From assembly GCA_045837725.1 (NCBI GenBank), contig JBEWZL010000043.1, forward strand, positions 62,001 to 126,000: DNA of 64,000 nucleotides. Direction: 5' to 3'. Both the position numbers and the translations under genes were made by a program. Below the pieces are notes generated by a model. That model made no database searches and was not told the DNA's origin. It was given only the letters and a program-made list of their open reading frames with translations. The DNA is from Vermamoeba vermiformis (taxonomy: Eukaryota > Tubulinea > Echinamoebida). Every line of letters starts with the position of its first letter. Positions within the stretch are counted from its first letter, which is position 1. Below are positions 47,375-59,344 of the stretch, piece by piece.

Positions 47375-49919
47375 ATGATTTGGAGGTATCGCTCGTTTAT
47401 TTTGTTACTGGTAATCTTTGCAAATGTATTTCGGATAGATCAAGCGCAACCTACCACTAAAGTACGTTGGAAAAATGCCCAAAAATAATTAGCTTCATAG
47501 TTAACACATCTAATCAGGAACAAACTCAAATTGAATCGCCCTATCCCAAAAATATTTCGGATCTTTATAGAGGTAATTTTATTTTCATTTCTAGGCGTCA
47601 AATACAACTTCAAATGCATTGAAAAAGCAAACATGATTTTTTATTAATTATTTGCGTATTTACAGGCACATGGGAGTTCAAATCCGGAACTTTGGATAAA
47701 ATCAATTTCAAATCGAAGAACGGAGTATACGTGCTTTCAATATCAAGCAAAGCGAGTTCAATGCCAACAGTAGATCTAATTACGGTAAGTCGTAAATTAA
47801 ATGTTGACGTAGTTTCGAAAAATTAGATCTACGTCAGCAAAATTTTTCCTGCTTGGCTCCTCATAATATTTTATTAGGGAGAATTATCTCTGCGTGATGG
47901 AAAATATTCTACCTCCGACCATTTAACGCTGTTAGCGCAAGGAGTTTATTTCAAAGCAACGGGCGAACTTTTTATTATGGCAATTAATAAGGAGTACGTC
48001 CCAAGACAAAATCAATAGTAAAATAATATCAATAATAATGCATTTAATTATTATTGTAGTGCGCCACCTTTAAAGGATTACAGCATTACATTAGACAACG
48101 CGACGATGATCGAAAAGTTGATGGAGGATACATTAGACGAGTCGTATATTAACTACCAAGTTATCAATCAAGAAAAATTCCCGTTGCTCGAAAAAGGCGA
48201 AGAGTGCTATTTCAAAATGATGTTGAAATTCAAACTTGACGTGCCCAACATTCGACCAAAAGACGCGGGAGGTAATTAATTTTATCAAATTTATTATCGG
48301 AGGATTTTGTAGTAACTGTCGGCTATTATCTAGATTTCACGCAAGATCGTCCATATTTGGAAATGACAGGTCACGTTGTGAGTCCGAACTGCGATGTCAA
48401 AATGGACACAGAAGTGAAGACGATATTAGTTGAAAATTATTATCAACAAGCAGTGCATTATACGTTGTTAGTCGGTGCTGTAGCAATAATTGAAATTTTA
48501 ACGCTTATTAATCAAATGGAGTACGCGAACACACAAGCTGTAAGTAGTCATGTTCGCGCATTGACACGTGTCATGTATTAACGTTATTTATAGACCTTGA
48601 CTAAAATATCGCTTCTGACTGTCGGTCAACAAGCTGTTATGGACTCGTACTTGTGTTTAATGCATTTGACTGGCGGTGTCGTGGCCGGTAAGTACCGAAT
48701 GCAAATTTGAAATTTCGATCGATGACTTGAACTTATTTTATCGTTCATGAACAGACAAAGTGTTTCCTACGTTTGCAATAGTTGCATTTTTGAAGTTTGT
48801 GACATTCAGCGTGTTCGAAATGCGGTTGCTGATGGGAATATGGAAAGCACGCAGACCTCAAGGGTTCAACCAAGGCTGGAACATTATGCGCAACGAGATT
48901 TCAACTCTTTATACCCGCTTCTGTACGTACTTGCCTTCTACTATATATTGCATATCTAACTATCGATATTTGCAGATGGCATGCTGACCGGCGGGTTGCT
49001 GATCTTGTGGCTTTTGAGCGACTTTTCAAAGATCTACTTGACCATTATTTTCTCCTTCTGGATCCCTCAAATATACTGTAATATATCTAGAGAATGCGTT
49101 AAGCCATTGCTACCGTAAGTGAATAGTACAACTGCGCATCCGAGAAACTAATCCGGATCTAGATCTTACATTATTGGCGCAACTATCAGTAGGCTGGCTT
49201 TCCCTCTATGTACGTTCTAATAATAATTATGTTATTGCACGTATAATCTAACGCTTTCATAGATTTCTATGGATGTCCGAACAACTTTGTCCACGCTGAA
49301 CCTTCGATGGGTTACGCTACATTTTTGTTTATGTAAGTTGTTATAATAATATTTTTGTGGTAACTAATTCCATGTAATTAGCTTTGTAGGAGGTCAAGCG
49401 GTGATTTTATTGCTACAAAATCAATACGGACCCAGATTTTTCATTCCTAAAAGGGTAAGTCTTCGCTCGAATACTTTGCACGATAGAATCATCTAACGAT
49501 TAAATTTAGTTACGCCCGAAACAATACGACTATTTTAGACCTATCTATAGCATGTTGGACGAAGAAGACAGCACACACGTTGTTGGTGATACGAGTTCTA
49601 CGGTCGTGAACAGAAATGCGAACAATTTGAATGCGAATAACAACGAATCAGCACACGTGTTTGAGTGCGTTATTTGCATGAGTCCTGTTGACCCTGTAGT
49701 TTCAAATCATATGATTACGCCGTGCAATCACGTGTTTCATCAACCATGTTTGGTCAAGTATGTCAATACTGACCACTATTCATAATACTTATAATCATAC
49801 TAATCTATGCTACTAGATGGATGGAGCAAAAGTTGGAATGTCCTACTTGTCGAAGAGAATTGCCGCCAGTGCCACCAAGCGTTGTTTACGAAAATGACAA
49901 CAACAGTCACCTTGTGTAA
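47375..49919 (+). CDS. Tul1/DSC1-like multi-span RING E3 ubiquitin ligase
   Basis: About eleven exons from ATG 47375 (signal peptide MIWRYRSFILLLVIFANVF) to TAA 49919. A lumenal region (GTWEFKSGTLDKINF; SITLDNATMIEKLM) precedes several spans (HYTLLVGAVAIIEILTLINQ; AIVAFLKFVTFSVFEMRLL; GLLILWLLSDFSKIYLTIIF; GGQAVILLLQNQYGPRFFIP). Then KQYDYFRPIYS and a RING-H2: CVICMSPVDP, TPCNHVFHQPCL, WMEQKLECPTCRRELPP. This plan and the RFFIPKR..PKQYDY motif are those of yeast Tul1, fission-yeast Dsc1 and plant FLY proteins, which ubiquitinate membrane proteins at Golgi or endosomes. An intron near 48550 holds TGACACGTGTCA. Confidence 0.92.
48562..48573. promoter_or_regulatory. TGACACGTGTCA palindrome (intron)
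   Basis: This exact copy of the 12-bp palindrome lies in the intron after ANTQA of the Tul1-like gene. Confidence 0.5.
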
Positions 49920-50047
49920 ATTTTTCGATTTCAAAATCAATCTGAATTGTACATAAACTGGTTAACTATTTAACTAAACTACTAAAATTTTTGATGCAAG
50001 GAAGGTTACACCTAATCATTTTTTAATGTGAATCTACCGAACTGTTC

Positions 50048-51205
50048 TTACATTCTCTTAGGTGACTGGAGTCGTTGGCGACAGCCATGCACACCTATAA
50101 CAGCAATGCCAGCCATAATAATCGCGATGATAGTCGTAAACACTGCAACTCTGTCTTGGTAGTACACGCCTGGTTGCCAAAAGTAGCCCGGAAAATCAAC
50201 TAAAATTGCATTAGCCAGGCCTTGGTACACTTCATTTTGCTTCGTAGGATATAAATAGCGATACATTAGCGTACCTATGTTTCCAGGATGTACGCATTGA
50301 CGTGCTGTTTGCAATCCATCGCCTTCACCGCAAGATCTGAAAGTACGACTTGGCACGATAAATTAATACTTGATAGGATAGCTATATTAGTGTTACTTAC
50401 ACGAATGGAGCGGAGCTGCTGGCTCTGCATTGCTTGCACTTGCCATTTAAGCAGACTCCGGCGATATCAATGAATAAACTGCCATTGAATGTGAACACAT
50501 CCGCACTTTCAGAAATATAATTTTAGCTTGTGGATTAATAAGCCGAATATTATGATTATAATAAGTACCACTTGGTTACTTCTGGATAACTTCCGTCGAG
50601 AAGTTGCGCATCCGTGTAAGGCAAGCACTTTGGCGGAGATGGCGCGTCCGAATTAGTCTTGCTTCGTTCAATCGCTGAAAATATCTTGCACGTGCCAAAA
50701 GTATTAGGCGCAATGCTGCAATACTCGCCGACAGCACAGTCGCAGTCTGTCATGCAAGAATAGCAAAACGGTCCCTATTTGAGACCGTTAGTAATTGAGA
50801 GCCCAACATCGTCAAAGTATTATAAATTAATAAAAAAAATCATATAACAGTAAGAATTGACTTTAGTGGGTTGATTTAACGAGTTCTTACCGGATTTGAG
50901 CTGTCATACGGAAATTGTCGACAATAAGGCGTTGCTTTGCTTTGCGAAATGCAGCTTTGGCTTAATTGGTTTAATTGAGTATTATCACATGAATTTTGAG
51001 CAGCAGTCAAGGCGATCTGCAGGAAATAAAATAACTGTCAATTCCATAATCGTGTCAATTATAAATTTACGAATAATGATATCAATGTATTATTATGTAA
51101 TTTAGGTGTTATATTTGGTTATATTTATTTCTAAAAGATTTGATACGTGTCAAAAGATCCGCAACTTACGCATGCCAAACTGATTACAATTATAAATAGC
51201 CGCAT
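50048..51205 (-). CDS. Cysteine-rich type I membrane protein
   Basis: Five or more exons on the minus strand, ATG 51205 (MRLFIIVISLAC, start of a signal peptide that continues IALTAAQ in the next exon) to TAA 50048. The ectodomain is cysteine-rich: SCDNTQLNQLSQSC, PYCRQFPYD, GPFCYSCMTDCDCAVGEYCS, GVCLNGKCKQCRA, SCGEGDGLQTARQCV. One C-terminal span, VAVFTTIIAIIMAGIAVIGV, and a short basic tail follow. The CxCxxxxxC pattern suggests small disulfide knots, but I recognise no family. Secretory surface protein. Confidence 0.75.
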
Positions 51206-51454
51206 TACGGTGGTAAATATATACAAATTTAGCTATTTTGCTTAAACTCGACCTGATGCGCGTGTTCGCTTGCGTGCGCTGACAAAAAAATAAAAGTTGT
51301 GTCCTTGTTGTCCCACAGGCGAGCACCACAGACCACAACCACTTATAGGATTAATTTATTCACGTTATTTTGTTTACATTTATGGTAATTGCATATTTTT
51401 TGCTTGCCGTGGAAGTGACAGATCGCATCTGAAAAATAAGAAAATCCATAGAAA

Positions 51455-54156
51455 ATGACAGAAAATACTAACGATATCGATTATAAGATGAAATTGGCTA
51501 TTAGAGTATTGATAGGAGGAAACAAAACTTCTCCAGACGGTTTCGAATTATTTAAAGCGATCGCGAATTTGGCTCTCACTTCTAAAGCCTACAATAACAT
51601 GCTCGAGGATTTGTTGATAATCTTGAGTTGCAGGTGTATCCGAGGTAAATGATAAAACTGGTAATAATTTAAAATAGCCGTTAATTAATTTTTTTAGGCG
51701 GTGGATGTCGTTTTGCTCGAGAGAAGCTTTATGGATATATTCGTACCTGGAATATTACAAAATTTTTAGCATGTAAGTAATCAAACCAGCTTATTTTAGC
51801 CATAAATTAACGAAATATCATTTTTTCAGGTGCCGATCACATCTCGCAGACCTATCACCAATCAGTTTACATTCATATCTTTACGAAGTGCCTACTAGAC
51901 ATCGTATTGAATTGTCCATACGATTTCTTAGCGAGTTACATCACTTTTCTGACTTCAAGAGCAATACTCATCCCGTGCAAACAATTTTACCGGACCCCAG
52001 TGTTTCGTCCTGGGAAATATCCGGGTTTCAAGCCGAGAGAACTAGTCCGTGCTCTACAAATATCTAATGAGAACGGATGGATGGATAAAGCATTATTGCT
52101 TTTTCAACATTTAGTCGATTATTATACAGCCCCTGGTGCAGCCCCTCAGCAGATCCAAAATGATGCGATAGTCGATGAAATTAAAGAAGAAATTTCCAAG
52201 AATAACAAATTGAATTTTGATGGACAACTTGGCAACCAAATAGAACAGCATTGGCCATTAGCTGCTCTTTGGGGATCGACGGGCGTTACGGCAGCATACT
52301 TAAAGACCCTATTAGGTACGAAAATTACAGTAATAATTAATTTGTTGGCCGAAACAATTTTTTTTGGGATGCGAATCCACAAAGCCGTTTGAATTAAACT
52401 AACGAACGTACCGATTAGCGCCGAAAAGAATGGAACTATCCAAGGTACCAAAAGAAGTATTTGATTGGCCTATTGAACAACAGCCTTGGTTCTTTGGGCA
52501 CGTGCGCTATCCCTCCAGACTATTGGAAGGTAAAGCATCAGTCCGATCTGAAAAATTAAATTAAATCAGATAGAAGAATCTTTAGTGAATTAATGTTCAT
52601 TTATCAGATTGTTCTGCCGATGAATCATTCATAGTAGTGTTTCAAGGAGCGAAATTAGTAGTTTACGAAAGAAATTCTCACGCCAGCAAGACTTTGAATA
52701 CGAACTATTGGAGGTGGAACAGGAAAAGATTTTACTTATCAAATGGCGGGAAAACACCAGAGTATTTGCATCTTTATCACTTCTATCGAAGTCTCGTCCA
52801 TCAGGATCTGGATGCACTCAAGTTGATCCAAGAAACTCACAGTAAGTACTATTAATGTGAATATTATGTGCAAATATATCGAATATTATCGAATTATATT
52901 CTAGGACTTACGTTTAATCGTGCGCTATCTTAGGTATTAACTGGGCGGATGTGATCCAAACTCTTAGACAACCAAATCCATTTTTGGAACTATTTTCAAA
53001 TAATGTAGTACCGAGGATTCAAATCGTGCAATATCTCATTGATATTGGCGTACCTACGTAAGTGCTTGGAAGAGTTGATCAAAGTGACACTTTTTGACAC
53101 TTGACAATAATTTTTTTATGACATTTTACGTCCTAACTGACAAGTGCTGCACGACAAATTTCATTAACTTTAGCACTCAAGAATAATTATTATATCATTA
53201 TCTGAATGGTGTTGGTTTAAAACTAACAACTAATCCTTACAGCCTGCTTGCACCATGGCCTAATAACCGAGCCGTGCGTGATGAAGAAATGCCAGCTATT
53301 GAAGTGCTATTATCTGCTGGGTGCAACTATTGGATCGGAATTATTCGTTCAGTTATTGCAAAAGAGATCGTTCATGAATATCCAACAAATGCGAAAATTG
53401 ACGAAAGCGTGGAATCATAGTCACGTCGATCTCAGCCCATATCGATTAATGCATTTTATTTTGCACGAATATCAACAAATATACCAGAAGTATAACTTAG
53501 CCTCCGAGCGAAAGTTGACAGTACTTTGGATCTACAAATATGGAAAAAGCGATGGTTGCAATTATTTACAAACACTACCAAAAGAATTGATCAGAGTGAT
53601 AATTGATTTCATCGACGAGCCACCGTTATTTTATCAGTTAGCGGAGATGATCGTAAAAATTCCAGGAATTCGGTTAAATTCGCTGTTTCCAATTTACGAA
53701 GTATTAAGATCACCGTACTGTGGAGAATTAATGCTACTAGTTAAAGACGATGATACACATTTAAATGCGACTATTAACTACATGAGCTTGATGCAGTACA
53801 CAGCCATTCGAAAACATTATCATTGGATCCGACAAGCTATTTGTGAACGAGATAGACTCGGGCTTAACTTCCAAAGAAAGAAATTGATCAAATATATGAT
53901 GAAATATGAAACCGATATTGCTATATTTAGACATTTACATCGACATGCCTTGACGCTGATCGACAACTGGCCGTTCACTGAATCGTTCAAAACTAAAAAT
54001 AGAACAGCGTTACGATACTTTATTGAAGAGCGGAATAACTTTGTAATGCCGTCACGTGATGAATTTGAAGCGCAAATGAAACGATCAAAGTACAAAATGA
54101 CCTACGAACAAGCACTGGCCTTAGTCGACGAGATCAAAGCCAACAAAACGTCATAA
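51455..54156 (+). CDS. Lineage-specific F-box-like family member, copy 1
   Basis: Eight or so exons, ATG 51455 (MTENTNDIDYKMKLAIRVL) to TAA 54156. Blocks shared with the copy at 55976: NLALxSKxxNN, GGGCRFARxKLYGYIRT, HIFTKCLLDIV, ISNENGWxDKALLLF, NKLNFDGQLGNQI, SKVPxEVFDxPIEQQPWF, then FYLSNGGK and YHFYRSLVHQDLDALK. The last exon has YLQTLPKELIRVIIDFIDEP, an F-box-like motif placed in the middle of the protein, then FRHLHRHALTLI and SRDEFEAQMKRSKYKMTYEQAL. At GGG 53319-53321 the frame moves +1 (EVLLSAG to GATIGSELFVQLLQK). The function may be substrate binding for a ubiquitin ligase; this is inference. Confidence 0.78.
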
Positions 54157-54209
54157 AATAAATTTAAGTAACCAAGTAGCATAGTATAGTATTTAATAAA
54201 TACATCATT

Positions 54210-55560
54210 CTATTTAATCTTGGCGCGTAGTTTCAAGTACAGATCCGTCCAATTAATTTTCTCGTACAATTCAAGTTCTCGAAGAATTCTGTCTTGAAGC
54301 CAAGCAACTGATTCAAATCGATACGGACATTGCTTGAACTGATTGACCTCCGACGCTGCATTTTCTAACTTAATAACAAGGTTGAAGTCAATTTTATCGC
54401 TCAGATCCGATTTGTTCATTTCGTTCAGAATTTCCGTTATTTTATCACAACTATAATCTGTGAGTAGTTGATAGTCAGTTAATTATGAAATTAGGCATGC
54501 TTAATTTCTAAGAAATTAATATTTACCGAGAGGTAGTATTATCGGTGGAATTAGTTGTTGGATATATAAATCGCCCTTCTTTTGCAGTCTATCATACGCA
54601 TCTTCTAGAATATTTCATCTCGTCGGTCTATGAAGAAGGTGTTAATAATTTACGCTCAGAAATGATATGGCAGAAGTCAGTCGTATTTTGACACGTTTGT
54701 GGCTCGGATCGCGATTCGGATCAAAAGGACTTTGACACTGACAGGAAAACTTACGGCCGTAATATTGCATGATTTGACATAGAATGATTGCAGTCCTTCC
54801 AAGACGGCGAAATACGAGCTCAAATTGTTCATTTTTCTGAGTATTTCAGCTAGTTGCCAGAATTGAATAACTTTTCGATTTGAATTCTTCACGCGTCTGC
54901 GAATTAAGAATCGTTCCAATGACAAATTTTTTCAAATTTGATTGATTTTGCTTCCATTTTAGGATAATTTCTGCTTGATTTTGAAATGGCTGGTATTCAC
55001 ACGCCATCGACGGACAATTTTTCTGCTTTATCGCGTTGATTATTCCTAATCCAGATATTCTCGAAAAATGCTTCCAATCTATCAGCGTCATTTGTCGTGC
55101 AACTTCTTCTAATGAAATTTCCAAAAGAGGCGTCGTTGGATTATCCGGAGGTTGATGAACGATTCGCGGAATGACCGGCGGATTAACAGGCCAAAATTCC
55201 GTAATTTCATTTGACCACTAATACAAAATTAAAGTTAAATTCATTTGAAAATACATTAATATTTTTTTTTACCTTACGGAAAAATCGTTCGACAACTCTC
55301 TTGATCATTTGATGGACCCGCTCTGGAGCCGACGCATATTCTTCAACAACATTTTGTAGCAATAAAAGTGCGTTATTATGCAGAAATATGTCTCTGTCTA
55401 CATTCTCAAGGCATTGTTTGATGCAATTTGCGACTCTTCCGAAAAGTATTAGTATTTTTTAATTAAATCGACCGATAAATATATTAAATACCTTAGTAAA
55501 ATTACTAGTGCACTCTTATCAGTTGAACAATCTCTCTTTGTTGCTGTTAATACCGTAAAA
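54210..55560 (-). CDS. RasGEF (Cdc25-type) protein
   Basis: A minus-strand multi-exon gene with stop TAG at 54210. The upstream start is unresolved, and exons may extend to about 55908. RasGEF_N-like residues (ERVHQMIKRVVERFFR) are followed by the catalytic domain: EVARQMTLIDWKHFSRI, LKKFVIGTILNSQTREE, KVIQFWQLAEILRKMNNLSS and YFAVLEGLQSF, then the terminal KQCPYRFESVAWLQDRIL. These match Cdc25 structural blocks including the NxR/K-x-x-x-x-x-FW motif. The frame moves +1 near 54887, just after TREE. It would load GTP on a Ras protein at a membrane. It lies antiparallel between two members of an unrelated family. The substrate Ras is unknown. Confidence 0.8.
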
Positions 55561-55975
55561 ATGTTATTAAAGAAAAATATTGATTGATAAAATTCGTATC
55601 TTCATTTGGTTAAAGGATATCTTGTGCGCAATGCTTTGAAAAACTCTCTAAGCTCGCAAAATGCAGGAAATATTCGAAGAACACGTGTTAAATCGAGATC
55701 TAAAGGAGAAAACGGATCAGATCGAATCTTCCAGAATGTATAAGTATAACGCCTTACTAATTTCGTCGACAGTTATTGCTGTAACGTATTCATCAAGAGT
55801 TAATATGAGGTCGGTCGTTGTTTCCATCGCAAGCGAAACATGATGAAAGGAAGGTCCCGTCGGCCAAAATCTATTTTTTTGCACGCAGAAAATTGAACGA
55901 ATAAGCACAATCCAAATACTATAATATGCACCGTTGCTTGTATTGTGGATTGTTATCCAACCAATAACAACAAAA
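55561..55975. other. Spacer / possible RasGEF 5' exon
   Basis: Open frames occur on both strands: plus 55661-55843, starting MQEIFEEHVLNRD, and minus 55717-55908, containing LTLDEYVTAITVDEISKAL. The minus frame could be part of the RasGEF gene, but I could not join it. Confidence 0.3.
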
Positions 55976-58719
55976 ATGGAAGCTCATCCGACAGAAAATC
56001 CGCGCACAAGGAGAGAGCAGACTGCTGACATCAATTCGAGCTTTAAATTAGCAATTAAAATTATAATTGCTTGGAAAAGAAGATCGCCTGAGGGCCCAGA
56101 GCTTTTTAAAGCCATATCAAATTTGGCTCTCGCTTCCAAGACGTTGAATAATTTGTTTGACGATGAAATAATTATTTCAGGTTGTAGGTGTATTAAAGGT
56201 AAGCAACGAATTTAAATAAAATAATTAATTAAGATAATTAAATTTTGACAGGTGGTGGATGTCGCTTTGCTCGCAATAAACTTTACGGATATATTCGTAC
56301 TTCGAACATCGAACGATTTATTAAATGTAACTAATTTTATTCGAATAATTGGGTGATACTAACGGATTTTTTCAGGCGCCGATCAGATCACGCAAAGTTA
56401 CCACCCTTCAGTTTACATTCATATCTTTACGAAATGCCTTCTTGATATTGTTAAGCAATGTTCTTACGAGTTCTTAGCAAGTTACTTCAATTATCTAACT
56501 GCACGTGGAATTATTTTGCCGCAAAACCTGTCCATGCCGCACCAGAAGCAAGAAGCCGTTGAAACTAACGGGAAATATCCGCAGTTTAAACCAATGCAAG
56601 TCGTCAAAGCACTGAAAATATCGAACGAGAATGGATGGGCAGACAAAGCGCTACTGTTGTTCGACCATTTGGTTAAGTACTACACAACACCTGGTGGCTT
56701 TGTGCGAAACGCGTTGGACGAAGTATTTCGAAAATCGATAATTGCAATAATTTCTAAGAATAACAAATTGAATTTTGATGGGCAACTTGGCAATCAGATC
56801 ACGCAAATTTTAAGGACTGGATGGTTCGAAGAACATCGCTTCAATACGCTATTAGGTAATGTTGACAAATTTATATAGGCACATATAGCGGATATTATTA
56901 TTTTATCGAAATTCGTCTCCTCTTCCTACTTTGGATCCGATCTGATCTGATCTGATAAGTGGTTTGCAGCAGTAATTTAATTATGTTTATATTTAGGGCC
57001 TAAAAAATTGGAACTATCAAAGGTGCCGCAAGAAGTATTTGATTTGCCTATTGAACAACAGCCTTGGTTTTGGGGCCTCACCGACGAAGACAAGTTTAAA
57101 GGTAAATATATATTCTTCCTCCTCCGATGATTCAACAATAAAATGATGGCTAATATGAGTGTAGAATTGGATTGTTCAGCTGATGGTGCATTTTTTGTGA
57201 GTTTTCACGGCTCGAAATTGATCGTGAAAAAAAGGAAAAAAAAACAACGAGAACTCTTCACCGCGGAATATTTACAGCGAGCTGATACCAAATTCTATTT
57301 ATCAAATGGAGGAAAAGCGCCTGCATATATTAGCTTATACCACTTTTATTGTTGTCTCGTCAAGCAGGATCTGGATGCGTTGAAGTCATTCGAATCGCTA
57401 ATTCGGAGTAAGCACTCATTTTTCCTTATTTGTACAGAATATCAAAACTATCATTACGCACTAAACTATTTGTTTATGTGTAGGTACGGACTGGGAGTGG
57501 GAATTGCTACCAAATCCATTCGTTGAATTGGTTGCCAACGTGCACTCTCCACGCGATGAAATTGTGCAATATTTGATCGACTGTAATGTGCCAATGTAAG
57601 TTATAACGAAAAATTTGACGAAAAATAGTAATATGCACGTGTCAAAAGATACTTTCGTTCTATACTTATCCATTACGTGCGTTAAATCGTTGACACGTGT
57701 CAACCAAAATTTTTCTCTGTTTCATTTGAAAAAACTTCAAAAGTGCAGCCAGCTTTATCTAGGCAGTTTGACACGTGTCAAAGCGTCAACTTCAATTTTT
57801 TTCGCGTTCTAACTAATTGCATAGAGAACTTTCACCTTGGCCCGAGAAATCACCAGTCCACGATGACAATGTTGCTACGGTTCAAAAATTGTTGTCGCTG
57901 GATGCGACTATTGATACGGAGTTGTTCATTCAGTTGTTTCAGAAGAGCGAGTTCATGAACGTGGAGCAAATGCAAATATTACTTGACGCGTGGAGATGCG
58001 ATCCAAAGAGTGCTACGAGATTGTTATCATTTGCATTATTTGACTATCGAGAACAATACGAGCGTCATAGAGAACAAATTTGTACGATACTTTGGATCCA
58101 CAAGTACGGCAAAAGTGACACGTGCAATTACTTACAGACCCTGCCAAAAGAATTGATCCGAGCCATAATTGAGTACTTGGGCAAAAAGCCGCTGTTTCAT
58201 GAATTAGCAGTGATGATCATGAGTATTCAGTGGCTTCGTTTTAATAACGATTTTCCGACGCTAGAAGATTTAGAGCGGTCGCCAAAAGTGGGAGAAATGA
58301 TTATGGAAGGAAAAAATATAGAAATGAAGAACATTGCTATTAATCGGTTCAATAATGCGAGCTACAAAGTCATTCGAAAAAATTATTATTGGATCCGTGA
58401 AGCATTTTGCAATCACGAACAAAATAGTTTATTAATTAGAACCAAAGATAGAAAATTAATCAATTTCATGCTAAAATATGAAACCAACGCATCAATATTC
58501 AGACATTTTCATCGTCATTATCGCACCTACTTGAACTTGGATTTCACTGAAGCATTCAAAACCAAGAATATGACAGCGTTAGAATTTTACACGAAAGAGC
58601 GGAATATGTTTACTATGCCTTCACGGGAGGTGTTCGAAGTCAAGCTGAAAAAGTCCAAGTACAATATGACATATGAAGAGGCTCTTGAACTGATCGCGAA
58701 TATCACAGCAAGAAATTGA
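55976..58719 (+). CDS. Lineage-specific F-box-like family member, copy 2
   Basis: Eight exons, ATG 55976 (MEAHPTENPRTRREQ) to TGA 58719, in the same exon order as copy 1. It shows GGGCRFARNKLYGYIRTSN, ISNENGWADKALLLFDHL, SKVPQEVFDLPIEQQPWF, FYLSNGGKAPAYISLYHFY and VKQDLDALKSF. The long last exon (from about 57825) has ELFIQLFQKSEFMNVEQM, YLQTLPKELIRAIIEYLGKK (F-box-like) and SREVFEVKLKKSKYNMTYEEAL. No frame break was seen in this copy, so it is the best reference for the family. The intron before the last exon is long (about 225 bp) and holds two perfect TGACACGTGTCA palindromes and a half-site. Function unknown. Confidence 0.82.
57689..57704. promoter_or_regulatory. Extended palindrome GTTGACACGTGTCAAC (intron)
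   Basis: A perfect 16-bp dyad containing TGACACGTGTCA in the last intron of family copy 2. A half-site (CACGTGTCAA) lies at about 57636. Confidence 0.55.
57767..57782. promoter_or_regulatory. Extended palindrome TTTGACACGTGTCAAA (intron)
   Basis: A second perfect 16-bp dyad, 62 bp after the previous one and in the same intron, with the same 12-bp core. Confidence 0.55.
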
Positions 58720-59344
58720 CGTGTTTTGACGTGTTAACTGTGACAGGTGTCAAATAAAGATTCTTTTTACCTTACGTCATCGTGTACTTCGCCTGTGTGG
58801 CGTTCGGTTGGCCCATAACTTGAAATTCGCACATTAAATAATGATTATTTATTAAATACTATGACCCTTTGGTATTATTTTTTGACATTTTTTGGCTGTG
58901 ATCTCGTCGATATCACTATGTTGTAGTAAACATTAGCATATTTCTTTTCAACTTCATTCCTCACGTGACAGCATCAAAGTCATCTCGTCAATAAGTAGTT
59001 AATCTTTCATTTTCCTTTGCAGGCGGTAACACCGGCCATGTATCCTGGCTAGCGATTGCCGAGAAGAGCTAAGAAATTCTGTTTCATGTTTCATCATGAC
59101 CAACCAACTTCATTCCTGTTCCCGCATATTTATTTTCTGCATGGATTTCAACCTAAGCGCATTTGCGGCTTCCATTACATTTATATATCCTCAAGAGAGG
59201 CGAGTGATGGGTGATGCATCTAAGGCCCGTCTTCAGCTTATTTATTTTAAGTGCAGCCATCGCTTTGTCAAATTAGATATTAATTTTGAAAGGATGCCTT
59301 CAGTAACTCTCCGAACAGGTATATAGAGAAGCAAGCGGCGCGTA
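58720..59344. other. Spacer between family copy 2 and the truncated inverted copy
   Basis: No gene is supported. A half-palindrome (GACAGGTGTCAAA) follows the stop of copy 2. At 59023-59072 an exon-like piece after a TTTGCAG acceptor reads GGNTGHVSWLAIAEKS and stops; it is too short to call. The F-box exon expected for the inverted copy is absent here. Confidence 0.5.
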
